Assembly (NCBI GenBank): GCA_947561395.2
Contig: OX387183.1
Location: 34,522,853-34,586,852 of the forward strand
DNA from: Buxus sempervirens
Taxonomy: Eukaryota; Streptophyta; Magnoliopsida; Buxales; Buxaceae
Direction: 5' to 3'
Length of the DNA stretch: 64,000 nucleotides
Below the pieces are notes generated by a model that made no database searches, was not told the DNA's origin, and was given only the letters and a program-made list of their open reading frames with translations. The position numbers and the translations under genes are program-made. This document shows positions 1 to 12,235 of the stretch, in pieces (the stretch's first letter is position 1; every line of letters starts with the position of its first letter).

Positions 1-107
1 GCCTAACCACTTGCAAATTGTTTCATTTCTTTGTCTTTGCTAGTTTTGCCACGATCATCTCAGCATCCTCGTCTTAGAAACACTCATCTTTTGCCTCCCA
101 AAAAAAA

Positions 108-139
<32 letters not shown>

Positions 140-271
140 CTCATCTTCTGAACATGTTTCTTTATCGCCAAACATTCTATGTTATACAATATAGCTAGTT
201 TGATTGCTATCTTATAAAACTGACCCTTTAAATTCTAAATATGTTATTCGACCCTTCGTCAATGCACACAG

Positions 272-2460
272 TCGACAAAGCCTCAAGTTGCTCTATTATC
301 TTGGTGAAAGCCTCGATCAAGAAGATCTGAAAGCGTATTTGCTAACTACGAAATCAGAACCCAACAAAAGTGACAGGTAAGTGATTTTAGTGTATGTTAG
401 TGATTTTAAAGTTTTAGGCATTTTCCTTTTATCCGTATCTGTTTTCTAGGATTATTTTTAACCTCTACATCGCTTGCGTTTGTAGAAATCTGTAGAAATC
501 AAATCTGTAGACAGCTGTACAAATCTGTAGATTTTTGTTTCTATTTTTAGGTAGATTCTGTTTAGGAGATATTAGGTCCTTATTCTCAGGAATTTGGTTC
601 TTTTTATTATTATCCGATTGTATTATAAATATAGGTGAACAGCATGTATCAATTAATTAAGAAATACAGAAGTAACAGAAGAGATCTCTCTGATTTCAGG
701 GTTCTCATCCGTATTGCTAACTAAATGTTCATTGCTATTGCTGTTAGTTTGGATGACTTCGTTTATTTTTTTTCCTTCAATCAATCTATTTTCACTTGTA
801 ATTTTTTCCCATCTTGCCGCATCCCATTTGGTTATTTCAGCAAATTTTTTTTTGTGTAGCAACCGCATTCCAGAAGTAGGTTCCTCACAGAACTTGCTGT
901 CCCTTCAATGACACTGCAAGTTTGACTTTGCAAGCAAGAGCTTGTTTTTGCATCCTTTCCTTCTCGTAGCTGTTTATTGTCACTATCCTACCACCAGTAG
1001 TTGACCTCAGATTTTTTGTAGGTGTCACCAAAAACGTGTTATCTCATCCTAATTCAGATTCAGAGTTTGTACTTAGGGTAATGGGGTCCCAAGAGATCTA
1101 TTACCTCTATGGTATAACAATGTAATCATAACCTTTTTCCATTTTTGTTATCAGACATTAAAATAACCCACTTATTGTAGTAGCAATCTCATCAATGTAA
1201 TAAAGATCTGTTGTGTTATACAATAACAAAGGCTCTTGATGGACCATCAGTAGGTTTTTGAGACAATCATGAAATCTAACTACATAAGGCTTTATGAAAA
1301 GTTTAGCAAATTGATAATCTTATAGACTAGAGCTTAATAATATGCCATCCTGTGATAAAAAATCTGAAAAGAAATTTATTTTTAAATCCTATTGTTCCTA
1401 TAAAAACAATGATTTGAAGCCTAGAAGTTAACTGGGGACACAAATAGATTACATTTATGACCTATTTTGCATGAGATTTGTCATGAGTACCAATGTGAGC
1501 AACACAAGTGATACCAAGCATCCAAATCATAGTAGCTAACCTTGGATTTCTCAAGTGGACACTATAACATCTCTTCCATGACCATATAGAGGAAAATCAC
1601 CAAAACACATATGGTAATAGTTTGTATCTGATTTCGGAATTTGGACCCGTAATGAGTACCAAATTTGTGCATTGCATGTAAACCATAAATTATTATTGTT
1701 GTAGTCCTGCAACCATTAATATCCGTACAGGCATGCAGGTGGTTGTCTTTAGACTCTTTATCATCTAGAAATCTGTATCAATTTTAGTAGTTGTTTAGGC
1801 GATTTTAGAATTTTGTTTTAGGTGGTTGGCTTTTTTCTGGTGTTGAAATGGCCCTGCACTTTAACTTTTATGTGAAACTGAATCTATATAGCACAACATC
1901 GTGAAAGTTAGCTCTGGAGGTTTGGATACATTTTCACATTTTTCCTTTGGAAGTTAACAAATGGAGTTTTATTTTTCTTTCTCTAAGCTAGTATAAAAGG
2001 GTAAAATTGATAGAAAGTTGTATGGTCAAAACTCGTCATAAACAGGTATGGCAAATAGAACTAAACAGTTGCTTTCAGTGAGTTGATCCCCTCAATAGCA
2101 ACATTCAAAATCCTCGTTACAAACCATTGCCAATGACCTAATGTACTGTCTTTATTGACTTGCATAAAACAAATGTTGTATCAAAATGAAGGCTTTTATC
2201 CACTCTGAACACTGAAAGTTGTTAATTGATTTTATTTTTTCCTGGTATTGGTATTTGGGTATCAGGTATTTGGAAAATAGAAGAGATACTGGTTCATCTC
2301 TGCAAATTCAGAAGAAGATACAAGGCAGATCGCAGTACTTCGGGGTCTTGAATTCCCATCAAATCCTGACTTGGATGCCTGGGAGATCGAGCACTTGTTA
2401 ACACTGAATCATGAAACTCTGGTTCTTTCCCTCAGCAACAGAATTGAAGCCTCTGTGTGA
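272..2460 (+). CDS. Exon-like 3' part of an unrecognised gene (partial)
   Basis: Two coding-like stretches on the plus strand. The first (about 272-376) follows an AG and ends at a consensus donor CAG/GTAAGT at 376-378; it reads RQSLKLLYYLGESLDQEDLK and onward, ending KSEPNKSD. The second lies at about 2266-2550, after acceptor-like tracts at 2264-2265 (TATCAG) and 2436-2437 (TTTCCCTCAG). Here two frames look protein-like: one with IAVLRGLEFPSNPDLDAWEI, the other with LKPLCDSVCFQYIAPSLNRT. Only one can be the true final exon, or the gene has a frame break. Codon use and splice signals suggest a host gene or recent pseudogene. I do not recognise the family and assign no function. The start of the gene is left of the window. 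Confidence 0.35.
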
Positions 2461-2697
2461 TTCAGTTTGCTTCCAGTACATTGCCCCAAGCCTTAACCGA
2501 ACATTAACGAGTCTCGGCACCATTGGGGATCTTGGAGCTCATTGCCTGTGTTAGTCGCTGCTTTGTACCCGATGTTTTCATGTGGGAAACATTGGAATTG
2601 TAAAAAGAATAGTTGCTTTGTTTCATGGGGCTAGTATTTTTTATTTCATTTATAGGTTTTAGAGAGTTAATTGGACTTAATGTAGGTTATCTGCCAA

Positions 2698-2703
2698 AAT
2701 AAA
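2698..2703 (+). terminator. Poly(A) signal AATAAA
   Basis: AATAAA about 140-240 bases after the candidate stop codons of the partial gene, in T-rich 3' UTR-like sequence. It is a plausible end of that transcript; AATAAA also occurs by chance in AT-rich plant DNA. Confidence 0.3.
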
Positions 2704-3386
2704 TCCTGTTTATGGTTATACTTTTTACATACATTAATTATGTTTTAGTACAGGGCCAAGCACCTTTTTGGTAAATAAATGTGCCAAGGTCTTTCTTTGA
2801 TGAAAGATCATATACTAATATCCGGTTTTTCATCAATGAAAAATGCTGTAGTCAACTAACGAGCTATGCTATAAATCATGGATGTTATAAGACTTTGTAA
2901 AATTATAATACTCCACTGATTATTGTTAGCTTTATGTGTTTTAAGTTAATGGATGAAATTGGTAGATTCTTGTTTTACTTTTATATACTAGTAAATATGA
3001 ATGTGCGTTCCACGTGGGAATTTTATTTAGATTAAAAGTTAAAAATAATATGCAAACAAACAATTTTTATAATAAAATTTATTGGAAAAAATGATTACTT
3101 TCAATTAACTAATAGTCATCAATATTCTATAATGACAAGTAGTAAATAAATGTAGAAAAATTTGTAGTAAAAAAAGTAGAGTTGTAGAATAGGATACATT
3201 CAAACAAGTATTTTAATTCTACTCTATTTCAGTAGATTATATTAAACTTTAATAATAGTTTATACAGAATAGGGATTAATTATAGTTTTTAGGAGAAAAA
3301 TATATTTAATAAAATATTGTTCATATTGAAGCAAAAATATATTTAATGATTATATTGTAGTAATATTAATTTTTTTATATATAATA

Positions 3387-3424
<38 letters not shown>
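3387..3424. repeat. (TG)n(TA)n microsatellite
   Basis: A run of TG dinucleotides followed directly by about thirteen TA dinucleotides. It is a compound simple repeat, likely variable in length between individuals. Confidence 0.95.
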
Positions 3425-3467
3425 AGTAAACAGGATATTTAAAGATTTATTGTATTGAGGTAATATA

Positions 3468-3612
3468 TGAAGAGATGTATAATATATATGCATCTCTTTG
3501 TATATTTATTGAACATTATTGATAAAGATAATAGTATAAATATATTTATACTGTACACATCTCTTTGTATATTCAATATATTTACATCTCTTCGTATATT
3601 CAATATAGTTAT
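3468..3612. repeat. Short imperfect repeat of ACATCTCTTNGTATATTCA
   Basis: The phrase CATCTCTTTGTATATT / CATCTCTTCGTATATT occurs three times in 140 bases, and a partly inverted version (GAAGAGATGTATAATATA) occurs at 3469. It is a small local duplication in AT-rich DNA. No mobile-element termini are visible. Confidence 0.55.
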
Positions 3613-4649
3613 ACGAAAGAGAATAAAAATATGATTCTGGCCAACTATCCTATTATTCAATTTTTCTTCCTATTTTCAACTGTCCTGCTATATACTAAAA
3701 TATAGTTATTCAAAATATAGATGTTGATATCTTAGTAAAATATGGATATAGATAAATAAAGTTATCTATCATCTAAAAGTAATTTAAATTTAAATTATTT
3801 TAATTTAAAAGAATTTTCAGTTATTTTTAAATATTTAATAATTTGGAAATTAGCTTTTGTTTTAGTTATTGCCGTGGATGGATGAAAATCCTATGGAATT
3901 AGATAAGTCTTAATTATAATGTATAAAAATCTATTGAATTAGACAAGTCTTAATTATATTTACTGACTGTTTGGAAATTTCATTTTGATTTTATTCTATC
4001 CGAATCCTATGGAATTAGATGAGACTTACTTATAATTAGAAAAGTATGCATTCTAATAAGTAAAATGTATTGTAATTGTTTAGAGTCGTATATATTGAGA
4101 AATCGGATCTGATTGATGAAGATCTTTGAATGTATTGTAATTGTTTAGTTTGTAATTTAAGCGAATCCCTAAAACAATTTAAAAATGTATTATCCGAATA
4201 CCTTAATTAGAAAAAATTTAACAAACAAAAGAATGTATTCTACAATTGCAAAAAAATTCCTATTAATTAGAATATATACATTTGTTTGTGTATGTGGTTT
4301 CCTATTTTTAAGTTTCCAATTATACTATATATTCAAATTGTGGAAGTAGATAATATATTTATCGAGATCAAGGAAAAGGGGAATGATAAGAATGGAAAAC
4401 AGTATCTTGTCAACCAAATAGACATGGAAAACTTAAAGATTCACAAAAGAAATAAAGAAATAGGTAATTCGTTAAATTAATCGACAAAGAAAAGAAAAAA
4501 TAAAACACCATACTCATTAAAGTAGCGAAACTAACCAGACTAAATTCAATCTCTATCTCTATCCAATCGCAGATGCAATGAGTTTGTCTATTTCTAAGGG
4601 AGTCCCTATCAAATTTGAGAATCCCATCATCAACAGTTTCATTCGCACT

Positions 4650-4856
4650 ACTTAACGATATGAAAAGGTACCTTAATGATACAGTCTTTAACGATATGAA
4701 AGGGTACCGATATGAAAGGATACATAAAGGTACCTCAACAATACAGTCTTTATGTAAAGTTACTTCAACGATATGAAAGAGTACTGATATGAAAGAGTAC
4801 GTTCGGCACTCGCAGTATTATGAAGGGGTACTTTAACGATATGAAAGGGTACGTTG
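4650..4856. repeat. Tandem cluster of GATATGAAAGGGTACC-like units
   Basis: ACGATATGAAAGGGTAC and close variants recur about seven times within 210 bases, interspersed with a second phrase ATACAGTCTTTA that occurs twice. Units are spaced unevenly (roughly 20-60 bases), so this is a degraded minisatellite, not a clean array. Confidence 0.7.
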
Positions 4857-6277
4857 GCGGTTACCATGGTGGTTTGAAAAGGGAGAAAGGGAAATATAGA
4901 GAAGGTTGGGGATTTTTTAGGAAAGAAAAAATGGACAAACATTAAAGGTCTTCATAATTTTTATAGTAGTAAAGATATGCATGTATATTTTAATCAATTT
5001 TCATTGCAGTTATGATTTAATTTTTCAAACTAAACTTTTTAAGGTGTAGTAAATTACTAGAGAGGTCATATGGGATGGTGAAAATGCTTTGTTATTTGTA
5101 TTTGAAGATTTTTTAGGAAGGATGTAATTTCTTTTCCTTTTTATGAGTTTTGTATTAGTCATACAAATGATTACTTATTACTATTCATTAAAAAATCAAT
5201 CTCTTCTTGAAAAATTGTATATTTTCAAAAATATTGACTGAATAGTCCCTTGCAATTGATAGAGCATTTCCCCTTTAAAAGACTACAAAAGACTAAATTC
5301 TCAAAAAAAAAAAAAAAAAAATGGTGGTGAGTGGGGTGGGAAGATACAAAAAGACTAATTTGTCTCCGGTGCATAGCGGTTGATTTGTGCTTTTATTATA
5401 CAATGTTTCACTTATATCCTACAGTCATTTACTTGTTTCCCTTAGGTTTTAGTTTGATTGTCCCAACACACTTTGATGCTTTACTTGTATCCTTTTGCAC
5501 AAGTTGTGCTTATTTCCTACGACATTTCATTTGTGTCCTTTTGAGTTAATTGATTGTGCTTGTATTATGATGTGTTGTTTGTACATATGATGGTTTTCTT
5601 ATATTTCTTGTGATGTGATCACACTTGTATCTTGAAATGTTATAAAATGTATGCATCCGTTGTTTTAATTTGTATCTTTTAAGATGAAGATTGTGCAAGT
5701 GTCCTTAGATTTTCATTGATAGTTAGCTTGTATCTCGTGATAATATGTAATGTATCCTTGGTTGTATTTGTACCTTATGATGTTTTAGCTTGTGTATACC
5801 ATATGTTCACACGTCGAGCCGAGTCCACACGATGATAAATGTCACTATTGCCTAAAAATTCTTAAAAAAGGAGGTAGACATATGGTGTCACATCACTCTA
5901 TAAGTGTCACATCCCTTTATAAGTGTCACTTTTGAAGCTCTTTTTCCTACAGTTCTCTCGTAGCCGTCTGAAACACGGGGGTTTGATGTGGTCCTTTCAA
6001 ACCTCCTTCCTGAATGCATCACAACTGTATTATTGTTGAAATAGATTATTTTTCAAAGTAAACTGAAGCAATATTATTAAAAGAAGAGGGGAAAAAGAAG
6101 TTGAAAATTTCATCAAAACTCAAATCATTTATCAGTTTAGAGTTGCATCAAAGATAATTTCAAATTGAGCTAAATATTTCAAGTGCAATCTTCTCACGAA
6201 TTTAAGCAAGAAGTATACGTTTCTTCATGCACGTCTGGCATCTTATAGTCCATTGCCAAATAGGTAGGCAGAGGCTT

Positions 6278-6589
6278 CTAATAAATTGCTTTGCTTTTCA
6301 AAATTCCTAAAAATATAGTATCCAAAAATAGAAGAGATTGGCAAAAAAGTTTACCGGAAGCGACATGGGCATATTGCTTCACGGTAAAAACATCAACTTG
6401 GTATACACCATGAAGTGATATATGCGGATTAGAAATTATATTTCCATTAGAAGTGTAATTACCATCTCTTGCAGTCACAATGTCACCAAGCCAAATAAAA
6501 ATACAAGAGTGAGGTTGGCTAAGCTCGAAGCAAGTGAGAAAAAAGACTTGCGAAGTAACAACGACCTCATTTCTTCTGGTGTTCAACAA
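6278..6589 (-). CDS. Hypothetical 103-codon open frame
   Basis: Open frame of 103 codons in otherwise stop-rich DNA. The middle part (IWLGDIVTARDGNYTSNG onward) looks more protein-like than random sequence, and a GGTAAAC donor-like site follows ASGKLF on the minus strand. It could be one exon of a decayed gene. I do not recognise a domain. It lies downstream of the PMD-like relic in the same orientation, so it may be remote debris of that locus, but nothing proves it. Confidence 0.2.
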   Translation of the reverse strand: MLNTRRNEVVVTSQVFFLTCFELSQPHSCIFIWLGDIVTARDGNYTSNGNIISNPHISLHGVYQVDVFTVKQYAHVASGKLFCQSLLFLDTIFLGILKSKAIY

Positions 6590-6807
6590 AAGAGTTAAAG
6601 TTTAGGTAATTTAAAATTAGAGATCATAAAAATGTCTATAGTCATCACCAAATTTTCAATCAAAATAGAAAGGATAGTACTTTGTCACAAAAGGATTACT
6701 CAAAGACGCTAATAAACTTTTGAATCATGAGGGTATATATGTATACTCTTGTGTGAATGGAAATTTTATCAAGAAATTCTATCCTCAAACGAAGCTCCAT
6801 CAAGCGT

Positions 6808-7592
6808 CCATAGATAGTTAACTACTACGACAATATATCTACCAAGTATGTGCATATGGTTAAATTGCTAGGATAATATAACCACCAAAATGTCCGTATA
6901 TGTAGAGGTGGCAATTGTGACCCGAGATCCGCCAACCCGCCCGGTCTTAGGTGGGTTAGGATTGACTATTTCAATAAACGGGTTGGGTTAGGGTCATGAA
7001 TTCTCAACCCGATTATAAACGGGTTGGGTTAGGGTTTGACCCCTCAACCCGATTACAACCCGTTTATTTTTTTGTGTAATAAAAGTTTGAAAAATTATAA
7101 TAACAATACTTGTGGCTATTCAATCTTTTTTCTTTTAATATAAATAATGACAAAGGATAAAGTGAAGAAAGACTTTTTACGTATAAATATTTCAAATTTC
7201 TTAGCTTCTACTAAGATAAATTGACACATTGATGACGGGTAAAGTCTTTTAAAACTTTATTATTACATTTTAGTTTTTTTCTTCATGTTATTTTAGTTTT
7301 ATCTTAATGATTGTTGTGTTATTATGCTTGTTAGGTGTCATTTGATATTAGAATGAATTAAAATTTTTTATTTTTAGTAGTAATTTAAATTATTTAAACG
7401 GGTTGGCGGGTTGAAGCGGGTTAGAGCGGGTTGGGATATTCCAACCCGTTTATTAAATGGGCGGGTTTGGGTTGAGCCTTGGCTTGTTAACCCCATACAT
7501 CAACTCGACCCGAACCCGCCCCAACCCGACCCATTGCCACCTCTGCGTATATGGATAAATTGCTAGGACAATATAAGCACCAATAAGTCTAC
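6808..7592. repeat. ~42-bp direct repeat, three copies, split by a MITE
   Basis: Copies at about 6808-6851, 6852-6895 and 7546-7592 share the frame ATATGG-TAAATTGCTAGGA-AATATAA-CACCAA. The third copy is separated from the second by the hAT-type element, so the tandem array existed before that insertion. Confidence 0.7.
6903..7545. mobile_element. hAT-type MITE with 8-bp target duplication
   Basis: The termini are inverted repeats: TAGAGGTGGCAAT at 6903-6915 and its complement at 7533-7545 (outer base T versus C). They match the known hAT-like terminal consensus CAGGGGTGGCAA. The flanks are perfect 8-bp duplications CGTATATG at 6895-6902 and 7546-7553, the size made by hAT transposases. The 643-bp interior has no transposase; both ends contain many copies of AACCCG / CGGGTT, which make a long stem possible. 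It is non-autonomous and looks structurally whole. Confidence 0.92.
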
Positions 7593-9675
7593 AAGTGGTT
7601 AAAATGTATGCAGGCAGCCCGATTTCAGGTGCAGCCACAAGAATAAAAGGAAATACGTTCCAAAAAAATTCAAATGACTTTATTGATCATAAACATCCAA
7701 AAAAATAAGGCTGCAGAGAAAAATACAAAAGTACAAGAGGAGATGAGAGAGAATAATATTAGAAGAAAACAATGATTGGCTCTAAATTCTAAACTTCTTT
7801 TCCAATGACTCTTTTAACAGAACAAATCATTCCAATTCACAAAGCTCGTCCTCTCAAAGTTCAGGCCTTATTGCTTAATCTCCCTTTCAGTTTTCTCAGT
7901 GTCTTCGAGGTTGAATGTAAAGAATTTTATTTGCTTTGTAAGGTCTTCTTTTGATCTCACTTTGGACTTTGATTCTTTCAAAAACTAAAATCTAGCCTTG
8001 GCTTATGCAATTTTGTATTTTAAGGAACAGAGTTCTAAATTATGAGAATCCAAGTGTTTTTCAAGCTGCTCGATTTGCCCCTTAAATTTATCTTTTGGCT
8101 CCAAGCATGCAACGTTGATAACTCAATGAAGTTTGAATTCATACATCATCGACACTAGGTCCTTTCCTAATATTATATTTGATAGGGAGAAGGTTTTCAG
8201 ATTGCTTGAGTATTTTACGAAACTTTGAAACAAACTCATCAATCTTGTATTGTTTGCTGTCATGCATCTTGGATTTCAATAAAATTTAAAATGTTTATGG
8301 CCGTAGCTACTTGAAATCAAAGATCATGGAGAATATGCCATGACCATTTTTGATACATCTTGCATGGTGGTGGAGACCAAAGCAATATGTACATCAAAGT
8401 CTTCAAGAGGCCACTTTTTGTTTTTGCTACCTTAGCAGAATCAACTACCATTGCTAGCTATGTAATATTCTCTTCCATGACAGCCACACTTGAAGTAGAG
8501 CCAAAATCTTCCTTGGGTGATGTATTTACAATAAAAAAATAAAAAGAAAAAAAAAAATAAAAAGTAAGAAAATGAGAAAAATCAATTAAGTTAGAATATC
8601 ATCAAGAAATTTCTAACAAGGAAACTTTGAAGATTTGGTTTGCTCGATATACACTTAGGATGTTAGGTGATGATTGATCCCCTTTGCTAGAGGGCTTTGA
8701 TGTATCACATTTAATGTTACGGAAGTCATAATAAAGTTGCTAGCATCATCATATTCATCTTTAGAATTTACTAGGCCTATGATAATGGCCCCTCTTGAAA
8801 TAGATGTCACGATAATCACTGTCATGGTGCTCTTCCGCTGGTGAAAATTGAAGGGCGATTGACGTGGACTTGCAACTATAGGAGCATGGCACACGTCTCC
8901 TATATCCAAAAGAGGACTTGCTTCTTTTGCAACAAAGTCACTAGATACAGACGTAAAAGGGACTTACTCCTTTCAAACCAATTCGTACCTCACAAAGACT
9001 ATTAACAACATAAACAAAGTCCTGTGGGATTTAAAAGGAGCACCTATTAATGTCAAAAGAATATCACAAAAACGTTGGCCCAAGTAATGCAATGAATTCC
9101 TCACCCACTATCGCACATAATACCGCATGCATGTAATTATGTGACGTCTAATACTTGGTATTTGAGAATTGGCACCACTATTCCTATAAAGAAGACAATG
9201 CTATGCTAAAGCAAAATCCTTAATGACCCCATCGCTATTTTGGCTTTGAACTAAAGAATGGGAAAGTACCTTTTGATCAAAACCAAATTGGCGACTAAAC
9301 TTGTTTCGGTAATAGGGATCTAGCCTAGACTGTTAATAAATCCTAACAGGAGGCATAGCGGATCTCATGCTAACCTAAAGGTCAAACTTATTATCATATG
9401 CGCTTTCTTGGTCGATAAGAGTGATATCTTCCTCCTTTGGAAAACTTGTAGGACGCGCATAAAATGACGGTCATGTTGAAAAAATGCCTTTCCCTCAAAC
9501 TTGTTTTTCCAATTTGCTATCAATCCAGCACGCCTAACCATCTTAGGTTACCTATAAGGGAGCTGGGTATCAAGGCGACTGATGAAAAGCTAAGAAAAAT
9601 ACTTCATCGATCAACTGTACATCACGTAATGGCTAGAAAAAAAGGGATTGTATTTCGGAATCAGACGGGCAAAGC

Positions 9676-9975
9676 TGCTCTCTCTTTTATGGCATGATAA
9701 ATGTGCCCCAATACAATTGACGTTAAAAAGATAGTTATGCCTTGAGCCATTAAAGAGCCATAAAAGAGGTCTATGATTTCACTACCTTCTGATCAGCGAA
9801 AAGAACAAAATGGCTCAACCACAAAGCAAAGTAGGCAGCTAACTTACCATGCTTTATAACTTTTAGAGGGATCTTTGATTTATCCTCAACTATTGGCTAC
9901 TTGGATGAGCCTTGGATAGGGATCTTGCTTGAATAAGGAGTTGTTTTTTGTTTTTTGGAGACACCACCCTCACCA
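9676..9975. repeat. Copy A of ~295-bp direct duplication
   Basis: Nearly identical to 11501-11793. Copy A holds about 20 extra bases near its right end (after GAGTTGTTTT) and lacks a 7-bp duplication present in copy B. It ends exactly where the CACTA terminus begins. Confidence 0.93.
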
Positions 9976-11500
9976 CACTACAAAAAAGCAAGGTTTTACC
10001 GGCGGTAGGATACCGCCGGTAAACATACTGTTACCGCCGGTAATACTTTACTGGCGGTAAAGACTCATGCCCCAAAAAATGCTGTCGGTAAAGGTTATAG
10101 TGGTGGTAATTTTCTTACCGCCGCTATTTCTAGATCATTACCTGCGGAAAATTACCGCCGGTAAAAAAAATATTAAAAAAAAAACAAAAAATCACATAAA
10201 TGTTATTAGCGGCGGTAATTATTGCCGCTAAAAATAATATTTAAAAAATTAAAAAAATATATTAACGACTTTTAGCAGCGGTAATTCCCGCCGCTAAAAA
10301 CTATTTTAAAAAAATAAAAAAATCTTTGTTGCCGTCGTTCGGCAGCAGAGATATTTAGAGAGAGAGGAAGTGAGAGAGAGAGAGAGAGGGAGAGAGAGAG
10401 AGAGATAGAGAGAAAGAGAAAGAGAAATAGAGATAGAGATAGAGAGAAAGAGAGAGAGTGAGACCTTGGAGGCTATCCCCTTTGAGACAAATAAAATATG
10501 AGGGAAGAAATCTGTAGAGAGAGAAAGACAAACATGTTAGTGAGAGAGTAAAGTTTCAAAAAAGAAAAGTAGATATAGATGATGGGGTAAAAAGAAATGT
10601 ATACCTTTAGTTAGATTTCAAGAAGAAAGACAAGAAGAAAAAGACAAGTTGAAGAAGAAGAGGTTCGGTTCGTATATATAGAGGAGACTTTTACCGGCGG
10701 TAGGTTACCGCCCCTAAAAGTCGAATAATATTTGAAAATTTGCGCTTTAACTTTTAGCGGCTGTAGCTTATCGCCCCTAAAAGTCAAGTCAAAATTCATT
10801 TCATTAGCCACGCGGGAAAATTCTCGCTTTTGCTTTTATCGGCGGTAAGCTACCGCCCCTAAAAGTCGAATTAAATTTCAACTTCGCGCTTTTACTTTTA
10901 GCGGCGGTAGCTTACCACCCCTAAAAGCCATGTCGAAATTCATTTCATTAGGCACGAGGGAAAATTCCCGTTTTTGCTTTTACCGGCGGTAAGCTATCGC
11001 CCCTAAAAGTTGAAAATAGCGCTTTTAATTTTAGCTGTGGTAGCTTACCGCCCCTAAAAGTCAACTCCTCATTCTTTAATTTTTCCCCTTCTATTAATAA
11101 TTGGTTTTTAAAAAAAAAATGACAAAGAGCTTTATTGGCGGTTTTAAAAACTGCCGGTACAAAGTTTCACTTTTTTATCGTTTTCTCCGTCTTTACCGGC
11201 GGTAGTGCTTGTATCGCTGCTAAAAGAGTTATTATCGATGGCGTTTTACCACCGGTAAAAGTCTTTTATTTGGCGGGATGTTCCCGCCATCTTTTTACCG
11301 GCGGTAGTGAACCTACCGCCGGTAAAGACATCTTTAGCAAAGGGAACTACCGCCGGTAAAGGATATTTCGCGTGCAAAAACCTCGTGCCATAGGTTTTTC
11401 GTGCCGAAAAAATGATATATTAACTTTTAGGGGTGGAGAGTGTTTTTACTGCCGGTAAAAGTGCTTTTGGGGGTGGAATTTTCTTACCGCCGGTAAAAGT
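9976..11500. mobile_element. CACTA (En/Spm) element, left end only
   Basis: It starts with CACTACAAAAAAGCAAGG at 9976, the hallmark terminus of CACTA transposons. The interior is packed with direct and inverted copies of TTACCGGCGGTA and TTACCGCCCCTAAAAG, the usual subterminal repeat design that in En/Spm is bound by the element's TNPA protein. No transposase frame is seen and no complementary right terminus (TTTGTAGTG) is present. The right border joins the second copy of the flanking host sequence near 11500. It is therefore a non-autonomous, one-ended derivative. A GA-rich simple repeat sits inside it. Confidence 0.88.
10350..10462. repeat. (GA)n-rich simple repeat inside the CACTA element
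   Basis: About 110 bases of GA dinucleotides broken by occasional T or extra A/G. It is a simple sequence repeat with no coding content. Confidence 0.9.
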
Positions 11501-11793
11501 TGCTCTCTCTTTTATGGAATGATAAATGTGCCCCAATACAATTGACGTTAAAAAGATAGTTATGCCTTGAGGCTTGAGCCATTAAAGAGCCATAAAAGAG
11601 GTCTATGATTTCACTACCTTCTGATCAGCGAAAAGGACAAAATGTCTCAACCACAAAGCTAAGTAGGCAGCTAACTTACCATGCTTTATAACTTTTAGAG
11701 GGATCTTTGATTTATCCTCAACTATTGGCTACTTGGATGAGCCTTGGATAGGGATCTTGCTTGAATAAGGAGTTGTTTTCACCACCCTCACCA
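11501..11793. repeat. Copy B of ~295-bp direct duplication
   Basis: Second copy of 9676-9975. Its left edge abuts the CACTA interior with about ten bases of similarity (AAAG-TGCTCTC) shared by both junctions. On the right it runs on into unique relic sequence (AAAATAGAATACC), so this copy is probably the original chromosomal one. Confidence 0.9.
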
Positions 11794-12182
11794 AAATAGA
11801 ATACCACATTGGCTCTTCGTCAAAATGCTCAATGCAAGTGTAACATCTAACAAAGTCCATGTCAATATATTAGCAAATGTAAGTGTCGATTTTCAAAAGT
11901 TCTCTCACAACTGAAAGGTGCTGATGTAGCCATCCATATTTGATAGCATCTTCTGGTTAAGAGGAACAAACTCCTCATAAAAGGAATAGAAATGGGAAAC
12001 TAGTTATAAGGTTCAAGTCATAACTCGCGATACCAGTTTCTCCTCCGTGTGAAGAATGTTAATTAAATTGAGTGCTCCACAACTCACAAAGAGCTTGCCA
12101 CCCCTTAGGGCTTCTATCATAGGGATATTGGAGGTAGCTACAGTACTACATATTTTTTCACTAAAATAAAGATCGTCAAATT

Positions 12183-12235
12183 TACTCAATATGTGCTCTT
12201 TTTTTTTTTTTTGGTAATGTACTCAATATGTGCTC
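12183..12235 (-). mobile_element. Minimal poly(A) retro-insertion with 16-bp target duplication
   Basis: The 16-mer TACTCAATATGTGCTC is at 12183-12198 and again at 12220-12235. Between them lie 21 bases that read CATTACC plus 14 A on the minus strand. A poly(A)-ended insert flanked by a long direct repeat is the signature of LINE-type target-primed integration, here reduced to almost only the tail. Confidence 0.65.

Larger units (their letters stand above)
2761..6270. other. AT-rich intergenic spacer
   Basis: No convincing coding region. Very AT-rich, with short open frames only. It holds a TG/TA microsatellite, imperfect repeats of about 20-35 bases (for example three versions of a segment around CCTATGGAATTAGAT at 3891-4022), a GATATGAAAG tandem cluster (listed separately) and a poly(A) run near 5304-5322. 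From 5330 to 5820 there are loosely repeated phrases ending in TTGTATCC, too degenerate to define a unit. Confidence 0.6.

Noticed and set aside
81-150. Poly(A) at 101-127 as the tail of a retrogene or SINE
   Set aside because: A short similar phrase (ACTCATCTT) flanks it, but no element body or promoter boxes are visible; it is probably an intronic A tract.
3880-4270. Possible MITE in the AT-rich spacer
   Set aside because: Repeated CCTATGGAATTAGAT phrases but no terminal inverted repeats or target duplication found.
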